64,000 nt of DNA from an uncultured Chryseobacterium sp. (GTDB taxonomy: Bacteria > Bacteroidota > Bacteroidia > Flavobacteriales > Weeksellaceae), in assembly GCA_913774355.1 (NCBI GenBank), contig CAJYGB010000033.1:62001-126000 (forward strand), in the 5' to 3' direction. Below, one piece after another: positions 45,510 through 54,842 of this stretch (position 1 is its first letter; the number at the start of each line of letters is the position of its first letter). The position numbers and the translations under genes were made by a program. A model generated the notes under the pieces. The model did no database searches and was not told where the DNA came from. It saw only the letters and a program-made list of their open reading frames with translations.

Positions 45510-47210
45510 ATGAAAGGAAAATTACTCCCTCTCGTTGCTGTCACCTGCACAGCTATGTTCTTCAATCAATTAAACGCACAACAGTACCAGACGATGCCGA
45601 TACAAAGCGGCTTTACAGCTGATGTTATTGCCAATGGCGTAGGTCCTTCTGCCACAAGTGTAAATAATAGTGTAGATGCGGTTGATTTTGCTTATGTTTC
45701 ACGCGATTTCCAGGCTACGGCATCAAGCCCTGCACTTACCTATGGGCTTCCCATTAACGGAACAATCAATTCCGCAGTTGCTTCCCCTGCCGGACTTACT
45801 TATCAGCTCGCTTCTTACAGTGCCAACAATTCACTAAGACTGGCTTCCGTAGGAAACAGCGGGACCCTTGTATTCGCAACACCAAAAGCGGTCGTAAATC
45901 TTTATATGCTGGCAACAAGCGGAAGTGGAGATTCTACCGTAAACATTACCGTAAACTTTGCGGACAATACCACACAGACTTTTTCTGCAGTGCCTATCAG
46001 TGACTGGTATGGCGGGAGCAATGCTGCCATTAGTGGAATAGGAAGAGTAAACATAACCAATGACAACCTTGAGTCGGGTGGAGGAACAAATCCAAGAATT
46101 TATCAAATCCCTCTGGCAATAGACGCTGCAAATCAGTCAAAGAATGTCCAGAGCATCGCCGTAACAAAAGCAGGTCCTGCATCTACAACAGTGGGGAATA
46201 TTGTAAATGTTTTTGCGATTTCGGCAGAGACTTATAATGCATGTTCTGCTCCTACCAATGTAACGGCAACAACAACAATGAACAGTGCTACTGTAAACTG
46301 GACGGCTCCTGCCAATGCACCGGCATCCGGTTACCAGTATTATCTGAGTACTTCCAATACTGCGCCTACTGCTACTACCACGCCTACAGGAAGCACGGCA
46401 GCCGGCGTAACTTCAGCACAATTTAACAGCTTAGCTACAGGACAAACCTATTATGTATGGGTAAGATCCAATTGTGGCGGTTCCTCACAAAGTTTCTGGA
46501 CGATGACTCAATTCACTACAGGACAAATCTCAGCAACTTACACTGCAGGAGAAATCAGTACTTTGTTTAATAACAGCGGTGTTACACCAACATCTGCAAC
46601 TTCATGCGCAGGAGCATTAAGTATCGCTATTCCTGCCGGTTATGCAGTACAATCTACTTCAGTTTCATACACCATGACTGCTGCAGGAGGCGGATGGATG
46701 TCTGAACAGAGAAGCTTGTTGGCCTGTACAAACAATGGAAGTACGGAAACCTCCGTGTCTTCAGGAACAGGTAGTAGTGGCGGAACTTTCTCTTATAACA
46801 GGACAGGTCTTACCATAGCCAATGATCTTACCGGAACGGTAAATTTTGAAATGAGAGCCTGGAGAACCTACGGAGGTTCTGGATGTAATACGACCTATAA
46901 CAAAGTAGATAATAACAGCTTTAAAGTGACCGTAACCTTAAAGCCGGCTTCAGCTTTGGCTACCAACGAGGTAAGCACCAAAGGGAATGAAAGAATTGCA
47001 TATCCGAACCCGTTTGCCGATACCCTTTATCTTGAGAAGGCCGAAAACGTGAAAAAAGCGGTGGTAACCGATCCTTCAGGGGTTGTGGTAAAAACCGTTG
47101 AAAATCCTTCTTCCGAATTATTTTTAGGCGGTGTAAAATCAGGAATGTATATTCTTACCCTAACGATGAAAGACGGTTCTGTAAAAAGCATGAAGACGAT
47201 TAAAAAATAA
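45510..47210 (+). CDS. Secreted fibronectin-III protein with T9SS type A sorting domain
   Basis: The 566-residue protein has a signal peptide (ending LNAQ), an N-terminal Ser/Thr/Asn-rich beta domain (about residues 25-240), one fibronectin type III domain (about 245-335; CSAPTNVTATTTMNSATVNW), another beta-rich part and a C-terminal sorting domain (about 490-566; IAYPNPFADTLYLEKAENV, GGVKSGMYILTLTM). It should be exported by the type IX system and kept at or released from the cell surface. No enzyme motif is visible; adhesion is possible. Single gene. Confidence 0.88.
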   Translation: MKGKLLPLVAVTCTAMFFNQLNAQQYQTMPIQSGFTADVIANGVGPSATSVNNSVDAVDFAYVSRDFQATASSPALTYGLPINGTINSAVASPAGLTYQLASYSANNSLRLASVGNSGTLVFATPKAVVNLYMLATSGSGDSTVNITVNFADNTTQTFSAVPISDWYGGSNAAISGIGRVNITNDNLESGGGTNPRIYQIPLAIDAANQSKNVQSIAVTKAGPASTTVGNIVNVFAISAETYNACSAPTNVTATTTMNSATVNWTAPANAPASGYQYYLSTSNTAPTATTTPTGSTAAGVTSAQFNSLATGQTYYVWVRSNCGGSSQSFWTMTQFTTGQISATYTAGEISTLFNNSGVTPTSATSCAGALSIAIPAGYAVQSTSVSYTMTAAGGGWMSEQRSLLACTNNGSTETSVSSGTGSSGGTFSYNRTGLTIANDLTGTVNFEMRAWRTYGGSGCNTTYNKVDNNSFKVTVTLKPASALATNEVSTKGNERIAYPNPFADTLYLEKAENVKKAVVTDPSGVVVKTVENPSSELFLGGVKSGMYILTLTMKDGSVKSMKTIKK

Positions 47211-47227
47211 TAGTTTACCATTCATAC

Positions 47228-47275
47228 AAAAAAACCCGGTCGGAAAATATTCTGACCGGGTTTTGTTTTTTTTCC
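47228..47275. terminator. Bidirectional hairpin terminator
   Basis: AAAACCCGGTC pairs with GACCGGGTTTT around an AT-rich loop, with T runs on both strands. It separates the T9SS gene from the convergent OsmC gene. Confidence 0.85.
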
Positions 47276-47281
47276 TGAATT

Positions 47282-47707
47282 TTAAGCCTCTGCCCTTTCT
47301 CCATTTACGAAAACCTCATAACCGATTTCTACGTTCGGTTCTAATGTTTTGGAGACGGAACAGTATTTTTCAAAAGACAGCTGTGCTGCTTTGTATGCTT
47401 TCTTAAGATCGATGTTTCCTTCCAGAAGAAATTTTACCTTAATGGATTTAAAGGGTTTTGCATCATCCACGGGAATCCGCTCGCCTTCTACTTCCGCCTG
47501 AAATCCCGTAATTTCCTGCCGCTGTTTTTTCAGGATAGCCACCACGTCTATTCCGCTGCATCCTGCCACCGCCATCAGAACGCTTTCCATTGGAGAAACC
47601 CCCTTTGCGCCGGGCTGTGTCGTATTATCCAATAAGATTGAATTTCCCTGGGCATTGGTACATTCAAATAAAAAATCGTCATTGATTCGATTTAGTGTTA
47701 TTTTCAT
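47282..47707 (-). CDS. OsmC family protein
   Basis: The 141-residue protein belongs to the OsmC/Ohr group, small dimeric proteins that often reduce organic peroxides with a reactive cysteine pair. GVSPMESVLMAVAGCSGIDV is the family signature with one cysteine; the second lies in EKYCSVSKTLEP. I chose the ATG at 47707 because the family starts at MKITLNRIN. It overlaps the next upstream gene by four bases. The OsmC branch rather than Ohr is suggested by the short N-terminus. Confidence 0.85.
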   Translation of the reverse strand: MKITLNRINDDFLFECTNAQGNSILLDNTTQPGAKGVSPMESVLMAVAGCSGIDVVAILKKQRQEITGFQAEVEGERIPVDDAKPFKSIKVKFLLEGNIDLKKAYKAAQLSFEKYCSVSKTLEPNVEIGYEVFVNGERAEA

Positions 47708-48438
47708 TTTAAATTTAATTTTTTCGGTTCCGTGACTCCGATCATGACTCCAAAATCCCCGTCTTCCTGGATCCATCTTTTTTCAGGATAATAGGTTCTG
47801 GAAACAAATCCGTCAAGATATAAGGCTTTTTCGCATCCTGCGTCCTTAAATACAGAAGCAAAATTATAAAAATTAACTTCGTCCTTTGACATTATAAAAA
47901 TTATATTTCCATTTTTTAAAATTCCCACACCGTTTCTGATGTTGGTATTCTTAGAATCCTTTTTAAAAATGGGATTAATTTTTTTGTTTATCAATAATAA
48001 AGGTCCCGACTGCGTAGCGTATTTTATATGGGAATCATGCGTAAAAGCCTTCGATTCAATAATTCCGGCTTCGTTATTTTTTGTGAGATAAAATATTCCG
48101 TTAGGCTGAAGATTGAAATTACCTTTGCCTGATAAAGTATCGATTGGATGCAGTACTTTAAAATTCTCAATATAAAGACCTTTCGGGATATTATTTATAC
48201 TGAACATTCCGCCGTTCATGGCAAATTTTAACTTTTCGCTTTTCCGTTCTGTTTTATGCTTTAAGCGGCTGATGCTTTTAAGAATTGTCCCGTCGGTGTC
48301 CTTCCAGTAAAAAGAGACCTTTTCAATTTTAGGATCTACTTCAAAAATTACAAAATCATTTCCAAGTTCATCTTTTTTCTTACAAGAGAAAACAACTGAA
48401 CAACACAGCACGAAGAATGCAATTCTTAAAATCTTCAT
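47704..48438 (-). CDS. Phosphodiester glycosidase family lipoprotein (NAGPA-like)
   Basis: The 244-residue protein has a lipoprotein signal (hydrophobic stretch ending SVVFSC, cysteine near residue 19). The body matches the phosphodiester glycosidase (DUF2233) family, with FAMNGGMFS, LQPNGIFYLT, TQSGPLLLI, IRNGVGIL and ALYLDGFVSRTYYP in order. Members remove sugars from phosphodiester links, as the mammalian uncovering enzyme does. The substrate in bacteria is unknown; a surface glycan is plausible for an envelope lipoprotein. It is coupled to the OsmC gene by an ATGA overlap. Confidence 0.85.
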   Translation of the reverse strand: MKILRIAFFVLCCSVVFSCKKKDELGNDFVIFEVDPKIEKVSFYWKDTDGTILKSISRLKHKTERKSEKLKFAMNGGMFSINNIPKGLYIENFKVLHPIDTLSGKGNFNLQPNGIFYLTKNNEAGIIESKAFTHDSHIKYATQSGPLLLINKKINPIFKKDSKNTNIRNGVGILKNGNIIFIMSKDEVNFYNFASVFKDAGCEKALYLDGFVSRTYYPEKRWIQEDGDFGVMIGVTEPKKLNLK

Positions 48439-48459
48439 AAAAAAATACCTGATTTGAAT

Positions 48460-49782
48460 TTAAAGAATTCCACGGGCCTTAATCTCCAGATATTTATTAA
48501 TAACATCCACATTCAGGTTTTCCGGAAGGGTGTACACAGTATATATGCCGTATTTACGAAGTTCCTGAATAATCAGTTTTTTTTCAAACTCAAATTTTTC
48601 TGCAATAATTTCATCATAAATTTCCTGGGTACTTTCAGGGTTTTTATGAATGAGGGTCTGCAATTCCGCATTTTTGAAGAATACGACAACCAGCAAATGG
48701 TTTTTGGCAATTCCGCGAAGGTACTTCAGCTGGCGGTTGAGGCCGTCTAATGTTTCAAAATTAGTGAACAACAGCAACAGGCTCCTCTGGTTCAGGGAAT
48801 ATTTTACATCCTGATACAACCTGTTGAAATCGCTTTCAAAAAAATCCGTTTTGATGTTGTAAAGCGCTTCCGAAATTTTTCTCAGCTGCCCCGATTTGTT
48901 TTCGGCCGCTACTTTATTTTCCGTTTTTTTGGAAAAGGTCATCATCCCAGCCCGGTCGCCTTTCTTAAGAATGATATGGGATAAAGCCATCGTTGCATTA
49001 ATGGAGTAATCCAGCAGGCTAAGACCGTTAAATGGCATTTTCATCGTCCGCCCTTTATCAATAAGCATAAAGATCCGCTGGGATTTTTCATCCTGAAACT
49101 GGTTTACCATCAGGCGATTCGTCTTGGAAGTCGCTTTCCAGTTGATCGTCCGGATATCATCACCGGGAACATAGTCTTTGATCTGCTCAAACTCCATGGT
49201 GTGCCCCAGCTTTCTGATTCTTTTGATTCCTCCCAACAGAAACTCGCTCTGCAAGGCCATCAGCTCGTATTTTCTTAAATGAATGAAAGACGGATAAGTG
49301 GCCAGTGTCGCATCTTTCTGGAAACTGAACCTTTTGGAAACCAATCCCATCGGGGATGAAATATACACATTCAGGCTTCCGAAATTATACTCCCCTCTTT
49401 CCTTCGGCTCAAGAATATACTGGAAAAAAGTATTGTTCCCCGACCCGATCTGCTTCTCAATCAGAAAATCCCTTTTCTGAAACTGAAACGGAATTTCATC
49501 TATAATATTGACATGAATTTTGAAGCCATAGTTGTTCTTAATATCGATCTTGATCGGATTTTCATCGCCGTTTGATAGTTTTTCAGGCAGGATCCTTTGG
49601 GCCGAAATCCCGTTTTTCTGATTGAAAACAAGAAGCCCGTCTACCATTGCCGCCAGAAAGCACAGCAACAGGATACCATGCGCTATCATCATCACAAACG
49701 GAAAGAAAAATGCAAAAACATACAGTATCCCCACTGCGATGAGTGCGAAGAAAAAGCGTGTATTGATGTATAAGTTCTTCAT
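48460..49782 (-). CDS. DUF58 domain protein of the MoxR cluster
   Basis: The 440-residue protein has two N-terminal membrane helices (about residues 8-55), a beta domain and a DUF58 region with the hallmark YVPGDDIRTINWKATSK (about 215-231), followed by a von Willebrand A-like fold (MLIDKGRTM). DUF58 proteins are usually paired with MoxR ATPases, and the MoxR gene lies 41 bp upstream. It may be an adaptor or target at the membrane. It is the last gene of the cluster. Confidence 0.9.
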   Translation of the reverse strand: MKNLYINTRFFFALIAVGILYVFAFFFPFVMMIAHGILLLCFLAAMVDGLLVFNQKNGISAQRILPEKLSNGDENPIKIDIKNNYGFKIHVNIIDEIPFQFQKRDFLIEKQIGSGNNTFFQYILEPKERGEYNFGSLNVYISSPMGLVSKRFSFQKDATLATYPSFIHLRKYELMALQSEFLLGGIKRIRKLGHTMEFEQIKDYVPGDDIRTINWKATSKTNRLMVNQFQDEKSQRIFMLIDKGRTMKMPFNGLSLLDYSINATMALSHIILKKGDRAGMMTFSKKTENKVAAENKSGQLRKISEALYNIKTDFFESDFNRLYQDVKYSLNQRSLLLLFTNFETLDGLNRQLKYLRGIAKNHLLVVVFFKNAELQTLIHKNPESTQEIYDEIIAEKFEFEKKLIIQELRKYGIYTVYTLPENLNVDVINKYLEIKARGIL

Positions 49783-49823
49783 TAACTATATGTTGATCTA
49801 AGCTGCAGAATCTGCAAAAAGTT

Positions 49824-50855
49824 TTATCTTGGAATCTCTATGCCTTCTAAAATCTGTCTGATGATTTCATCAGCTGTTAAGCCTTCCATCTCTCTTTCCG
49901 GCGATACGATGACTCTGTGCCTTAATACCGCGTAGCTCGCTTCCTTAATGTCTTCCGGCGTTACAAAATCTCTTCCTCTCAATGCCGCAAATGCTTTTGA
50001 AGCGGTGAGTAAAGCGAGACTCGCTCTCGGAGAAGCTCCAAGGTACAGGAATTGGTTTTCCCGGGTATTGATGATGATCTTGGCAATATATTCCATCAGC
50101 TGTGCTTCCACAATGATTTCTTTTACAAGATGCTGGTAGTTTTTCAGTTGCTGAGCCGTAATTACTTTATGAACCACGTCGGTCTTATCTTCCTGTTTGC
50201 TTTCATGCTGGTTCCTGATGATGGCAATTTCCTGCTCAAGGTTTGGATAGCCGACATTGATCTTGAATAGAAAACGGTCCAGCTGTGCTTCCGGAAGCCT
50301 GTAGGTTCCTTCGTGTTCAATCGGATTCTGAGTGGCTACTACCAGGAAAGGCTCTTCCATAATATATCTGGTACCATCCATGGTAATCTGCCTTTCTTCC
50401 ATTACCTCAAACAAAGCAGCCTGAGTCTTGGCCGGCGATCGGTTGATCTCATCAATCAGAATGAAATTGGAGAAAATGGGACCTTTTTTAAATTCAAACT
50501 CAGAATTTTTTACGCTGAAAACAGAAGTTCCCAAAATATCGGAAGGCATCAGATCCGGTGTAAACTGGATCCTGCTGAACCCAACATCAATGGTTTTGGC
50601 CAGTAATTTTGCCGTGATGGTTTTAGCAACACCCGGAACGCCTTCGATCAGAACGTGTCCGTTCGATAAAAGTGCAGCTAAAAGATGTTCAATCATGCTT
50701 TCCTGGCCGACAATTACCTTTGCGATTTCGGATTTTACTTTCTCAAGACTGGTACGAAGCTCGATCATATCAATCCTCGACTGAAACCGATCTTCTTTTT
50801 TATCCAGATTAATGGAGCTTTGAGGCTCTGTATTCAGGTTATCCAAGTTTTCCAT
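49824..50855 (-). CDS. MoxR family AAA+ ATPase
   Basis: The 343-residue ATPase has Walker A (LIEGVPGVAKTITAK, about residues 72-86), Walker B (FILIDEINRSPAKTQAALFE), sensor 1 (VATQNPIEHEGTYRLPEAQ) and a C-terminal lid (GASPRASLALLTASKA). MoxR proteins act as chaperones that mature or insert partner protein complexes, generally with a VWA or DUF58 protein, which is encoded just downstream. The N-terminal 30 residues are probably disordered. Confidence 0.93.
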   Translation of the reverse strand: MENLDNLNTEPQSSINLDKKEDRFQSRIDMIELRTSLEKVKSEIAKVIVGQESMIEHLLAALLSNGHVLIEGVPGVAKTITAKLLAKTIDVGFSRIQFTPDLMPSDILGTSVFSVKNSEFEFKKGPIFSNFILIDEINRSPAKTQAALFEVMEERQITMDGTRYIMEEPFLVVATQNPIEHEGTYRLPEAQLDRFLFKINVGYPNLEQEIAIIRNQHESKQEDKTDVVHKVITAQQLKNYQHLVKEIIVEAQLMEYIAKIIINTRENQFLYLGASPRASLALLTASKAFAALRGRDFVTPEDIKEASYAVLRHRVIVSPEREMEGLTADEIIRQILEGIEIPR

Positions 50856-50915
50856 ATTCTTTTAATTTATCATTTTACGGTGCGGTGAGAATCCTTACAC
50901 CAGAAATTTTATTTT

Positions 50916-52079
50916 CTATATTTTAATAATCTGATCCAGCAGGTTGTTCATTCTGGTGAGATCTTCTTTCATAACCTGGGCATACGGGTCCTGTGCTCTT
51001 TTAATCAGAGCAATGGCTTCATCAATGATTTCCAACGGCTTGCCGGTTTTCAGATGTAGTTTTTTGGCAAATCCAGCATCGAGGTTCTGGGTATCGATCA
51101 GAAGATCCATCCTGACTTTATTCAGGAAATACTGGGCTTTCTTGGCCATCATATCATGGAAATCGCCTTCCTGCAGATACAGGTTGCCGATGCTCTTTAC
51201 AAAATCCACTGAAGTATTTTTCAACGGATCGATGATTGGGACGATACGCTGCTTTCTTTTGGCATTGAAGAAAATAAACAGGACCAGTCCTCCCAAAAGC
51301 ACCCACCATGCATATTTCAGGGCGGGGTTCGAGAGGATAAACCTCAGGAAGAACCGCGATACCTGCGAGTTGCTTTCGTCAAACCATACCGTCTCCCTGT
51401 CATCAAGATACGAAAAAATGTCCTGCGCGTACTTTACGTTTCCTTTTTTCAAAAGATAGTAATTCGTAATGAAAAGCGGCTCGCAGTGCACATAGAATTG
51501 TCCTTTTCCGAATTTTACCTTAATAAAGTTTACCTGATCGGTATTGTTTTTTTCGACGGTTTTCCCCAATACTTCCGCACCCGGCCGGATGAATGTAAAT
51601 CCGCGTCCCGACGGGAATTTATCAAGTTTAATAAAATCGTTTTGATATTTTTTGTCTGTCAGCTTTAATACATTTTCTTCCTCAAAAGAAAGTTTGGAAT
51701 CGTAATATCCGATGCTGTCGGAGATTTCCTTTGGAATATCGCTGACGATGAGCATTGCATCCGAGCCTCCGGCAACCTGATCGAAAATCTTGTTCCAGGA
51801 TTCTCCATCAACCTCATGTTCAATAATCAGGATGTTATGCGGCTTTTTAGTTTGGTTCTGGTTGTAATAATCGTAAGGGGTCTGGTCGGTCTTCCTGACT
51901 TTGTTTTTAAAAAGATCCCTTATTTCATGATCAAAAACAAAGAGTCCGAAAGGTGATTTCTGGTAGGTTTTAAAATTTTTCCGCCAGTCTGTGCTTTCCG
52001 TTTTGTTGACTTCAAACAACGCCAGAATAATCATCACCACGATGAAGATTACAGCATATATTTTGAAAGTTTTGTTCAT
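50916..52079 (-). CDS. DUF4350 domain membrane protein
   Basis: The 387-residue protein has an N-terminal membrane helix (about residues 8-25), a soluble domain of about 220 residues that fits DUF4350 (FVFDHEIRDLFKNK, HNILIIEHEVDG), a second membrane helix (about 258-275; YAWWVLLGGLVLFIFF) and a cytoplasmic helical tail. The two helices would place the DUF4350 domain outside the cytoplasm. Function unknown. It lies between MoxR and DUF4129 genes, a gene order kept in many Bacteroidetes (family knowledge). Confidence 0.85.
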   Translation of the reverse strand: MNKTFKIYAVIFIVVMIILALFEVNKTESTDWRKNFKTYQKSPFGLFVFDHEIRDLFKNKVRKTDQTPYDYYNQNQTKKPHNILIIEHEVDGESWNKIFDQVAGGSDAMLIVSDIPKEISDSIGYYDSKLSFEEENVLKLTDKKYQNDFIKLDKFPSGRGFTFIRPGAEVLGKTVEKNNTDQVNFIKVKFGKGQFYVHCEPLFITNYYLLKKGNVKYAQDIFSYLDDRETVWFDESNSQVSRFFLRFILSNPALKYAWWVLLGGLVLFIFFNAKRKQRIVPIIDPLKNTSVDFVKSIGNLYLQEGDFHDMMAKKAQYFLNKVRMDLLIDTQNLDAGFAKKLHLKTGKPLEIIDEAIALIKRAQDPYAQVMKEDLTRMNNLLDQIIKI

Positions 52080-52092
52080 GATCAGGTTTTAA

Positions 52093-52893
52093 TTACGGTT
52101 TAAATGACTGGTATTGGTTCTTGAATTTCAGATAGGCCTCTTCATCGATCGTAAATTCCCCATACCAGACATAGTCGAAAATATAGGAAAGATCATAGAA
52201 CCGGTCTTTCAGATAAAGCGCTTTCAGTTCGGCCAGGTAATCTTTATTGGTCTTTTCGGGATTCCAGGCGATTAATTTTTTATCGCTCAGCTTTTTCAGG
52301 ACAAATAAAAACTGGTACCGTACTGCTGAACGGAAATCGCCGGCTTTTTCAAACTTTAAAATACTTTCGGGAAAATTAATCTCGTGGATATTTTCATGCA
52401 GTTCTTCATCCCTGATATCTACTTTCCTGTTTTTCTTTCCAAAAAATGGAATTCCGCCATTGGCAATAGCATATTTAATAATGAAATACAGGAGAAACCC
52501 GACTAAGAGAATAACAAAAAGCCGGAACAGAATTCCTGCAATATTTCCGGTCTTTGTAAAAACGGTCTCTCCGAAAATACTGTCCAGCAGACGGCCGATT
52601 TTATTCATTAGTTTTTCCCAGAAAGACATCCTGGGCTTTACCGTAGTATAATCAAAATCTTTCCCTTTGTATCGGGAAGGAACATTGGGTTTAAACGTTT
52701 TAGGATAGACGGTATTTTCACCCACCGGATTTTTCTGGAGGACAGAATCTGCACGGTACATATTACGGTAATGCCCCGTATCCATGGAATCCACATACAC
52801 TTCCGCTGCCGGGGGAGGCGGATCGTTTTGCGTCTGGGCACAGGCACATTCAACGGCGCAAAAAATAAGTAAGAAAAAAAGAATTTTATTCAT
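52093..52893 (-). CDS. DUF4129 domain membrane protein
   Basis: The 266-residue protein has a signal peptide or anchor (residues 1-20), a soluble segment, one membrane helix (about residues 118-142; GILFRLFVILLVGFLLYFII) and a C-terminal DUF4129 domain (FRSAVRYQFLFVLKKLSDK, AWNPEKTNKDYLAEL, DYVWYGEFTIDE). This domain is a conserved companion of MoxR/DUF58 clusters. Its start overlaps the preceding gene by eight bases. Biochemical role unknown. Confidence 0.85.
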   Translation of the reverse strand: MNKILFFLLIFCAVECACAQTQNDPPPPAAEVYVDSMDTGHYRNMYRADSVLQKNPVGENTVYPKTFKPNVPSRYKGKDFDYTTVKPRMSFWEKLMNKIGRLLDSIFGETVFTKTGNIAGILFRLFVILLVGFLLYFIIKYAIANGGIPFFGKKNRKVDIRDEELHENIHEINFPESILKFEKAGDFRSAVRYQFLFVLKKLSDKKLIAWNPEKTNKDYLAELKALYLKDRFYDLSYIFDYVWYGEFTIDEEAYLKFKNQYQSFKP

Positions 52894-53845
52894 TACTTCC
52901 GATGGTTTCTATTTCTGCAAGCTCCATTTTCTGGTGAAGGTCCGTACGGCTGTCATAATACATCAATCCTGAATTTACGTATAGAACGTTCATCAGCAAA
53001 GTGGAAACCAGTGAAGAAACACCGTAAATGAAGAAAAATAATATTCCGAAGCTTCCGCCCAGAGGATTCTGCTCAAAATTTCCGTCAGGAGCCGTAGTAC
53101 TTAGTTTTGCAATATACATAATCATCGGCACAGCGGTAAAAATACTGCTCACGATGTAAAAAAGCAATCCCATAATTAGAGTAGAGCCCCAGTATTTCCA
53201 GTATGGTGAACTTTCCCGTCCATTCGGATAGGAAAACTGCGAACGGATGGCATAGCTCAGGCTATCAAAAAAGCTTCTGTTTCCGTTGAAATAATCATAA
53301 CAGAGAAAGGTTACCGTATTAAAAAGATTCGGCAGCAAAAAAAGCATTAAAGCAAGACCGATGATCAGGAAAACAAGAATATAGGTAATCCCGAAAAGCA
53401 CCGTTGCACCAGGCATCACCAGGAAAGTCAGACCGAAATAAAGAATTAACACCTTCCTGATATGGTTTTTAAAGTCACTTAAAATATCATCCGCTTTTAT
53501 ATTTGTTTTTCCTTCTGCAATTCTTTTCATATAGAAAACAGGAAAGAGCAGGTTAATGGTCATCAGTGCAGTTGAAAGGATAAACAAAAAGATTCCCAGC
53601 ATCACAAACATCCCCAGATTGTCGGAAAAATACTGCTCCAGAAAATAGCTCTGTCCGCTGAGATTGGAGCCGAAAAGAACGCCGAAAAATTCTCTGAAAC
53701 CTAAAACGATAACGATAACCATAAGGATCAGCAGTAACCCGTTGAGGAGAATAAAATTCTTAAAATAGTTTTTTCCGTATAATTTGAAAAAGGTGAAACT
53801 GTCACTGATGAAAGTTCCGAAATCTCTTTTTTTATAAAACTGCAT
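52886..53845 (-). CDS. Multi-pass membrane protein of the MoxR cluster
   Basis: The 319-residue protein has about six membrane helices (for example near residues 33-50, 75-95 and 130-180) and short loops. It resembles polytopic proteins, similar to the membrane domain of glycerophosphodiester phosphodiesterases, that sit in the same gene cluster. No catalytic residues are visible. Both ends overlap neighbouring genes (14 bases with SpoIIM, eight with DUF4129), which argues for tight co-translation. Confidence 0.7.
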   Translation of the reverse strand: MQFYKKRDFGTFISDSFTFFKLYGKNYFKNFILLNGLLLILMVIVIVLGFREFFGVLFGSNLSGQSYFLEQYFSDNLGMFVMLGIFLFILSTALMTINLLFPVFYMKRIAEGKTNIKADDILSDFKNHIRKVLILYFGLTFLVMPGATVLFGITYILVFLIIGLALMLFLLPNLFNTVTFLCYDYFNGNRSFFDSLSYAIRSQFSYPNGRESSPYWKYWGSTLIMGLLFYIVSSIFTAVPMIMYIAKLSTTAPDGNFEQNPLGGSFGILFFFIYGVSSLVSTLLMNVLYVNSGLMYYDSRTDLHQKMELAEIETIGSNE

Positions 53846-54815
53846 GTTGAACCTGATTGTTAGTTTTTTTGTTGACTATGGAAGGATAGACGAAATAATA
53901 AAATCCGATCACCGCCAGTGAGCCGAAGATAATGATTAAATTCAGAACCAAAGGCATCGCCAGTGCATGGCGCGTTACGTATCCTTCAATGATTCCTGCA
54001 CAAATGGTAAAAGGAACCGTGCTTAAAAATATTTTGAATGAATCCCTGAATCCGTTTTTAAAAGAATTGAACCGTGAGTAAGTTCTCGGAAATAAAATGG
54101 ATGTCCCCAGTATCAGGCCGCACATCGCTTCCACCACCATGGCAAAAATCTCGAATACGCCATGAAGCCATATACCGCGGGCACTATCCTTTAAAGCTCC
54201 GTAATCGTAAAAAAAATACTGGAAGGAACCGAGCATGACACTGTTGGTAAGTAGAGCGTATAAAGTTCCCACTCCTCCTGTTACACCATAAATATATAAT
54301 TTTGCACCTACCCCGATATTGTTGAATATAATTCCGATCGTACTTCCCCAGGTCGAACCACTTTGGTAAACTCCGACAGCATTTCCGCTCTTAATATTCT
54401 CGATGGTCTGGTTGACATAATCTTCCCCTAAAATAATTTTGGCAAATTCCTTATCGTAGACTGCTGAAAGTATCCCGATGAGGGTAAATAATGTAAAAAA
54501 GAGAAAAGCATATCCCAGATACCGCCTGTACTGAAAAACCAGCAGAGGAACTTCCGTTTTGAAAAAATAAACGAGCCGGTTCTCTTCTACCCTTTTTGTT
54601 TTATAAATTTTCTGGAAGATCTGCGCCGACAGATGGTTAAGGTAAACCGTCGTATTGCTTTTCGGGTAATACGTCTGGGCAAAAGAAAGGTCGTTCACCA
54701 GGTTGATGTACAGCGAAGAGAGGTCATCGGGATTTTTTTTAATTTTCCCCTGGATAACCTGTTCGATTCCCAACCATTTTTCTTTATTTTGTTTAATGAA
54801 ATAAACTTCTCTCAT
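53832..54815 (-). CDS. Stage II sporulation protein M (SpoIIM)-like membrane protein
   Basis: The 327-residue protein matches the SpoIIM/DUF95 family: an N-terminal soluble region (REVYFIKQNKEKWLGIEQV), then five or more membrane helices with WLHGVFEIFAMVVEAMCGL as the family core. Bacteroidetes do not sporulate, so the name reflects homology only. I chose the ATG at 54815; a longer frame would overlap the divergent RDD gene. It heads the minus-strand MoxR cluster, 27 bases from the start of the divergent RDD gene. Confidence 0.85.
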   Translation of the reverse strand: MREVYFIKQNKEKWLGIEQVIQGKIKKNPDDLSSLYINLVNDLSFAQTYYPKSNTTVYLNHLSAQIFQKIYKTKRVEENRLVYFFKTEVPLLVFQYRRYLGYAFLFFTLFTLIGILSAVYDKEFAKIILGEDYVNQTIENIKSGNAVGVYQSGSTWGSTIGIIFNNIGVGAKLYIYGVTGGVGTLYALLTNSVMLGSFQYFFYDYGALKDSARGIWLHGVFEIFAMVVEAMCGLILGTSILFPRTYSRFNSFKNGFRDSFKIFLSTVPFTICAGIIEGYVTRHALAMPLVLNLIIIFGSLAVIGFYYFVYPSIVNKKTNNQVQHAVL

Positions 54816-54842
54816 AATTGTAAGGCTAAAATAATAAAAATT

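Noticed and set aside
54633..54842. N-terminal extension of the RDD protein
   Set aside because: The 70 extra codons lie antisense to the SpoIIM-like gene and precede a good ATG with a family-typical N-terminus.
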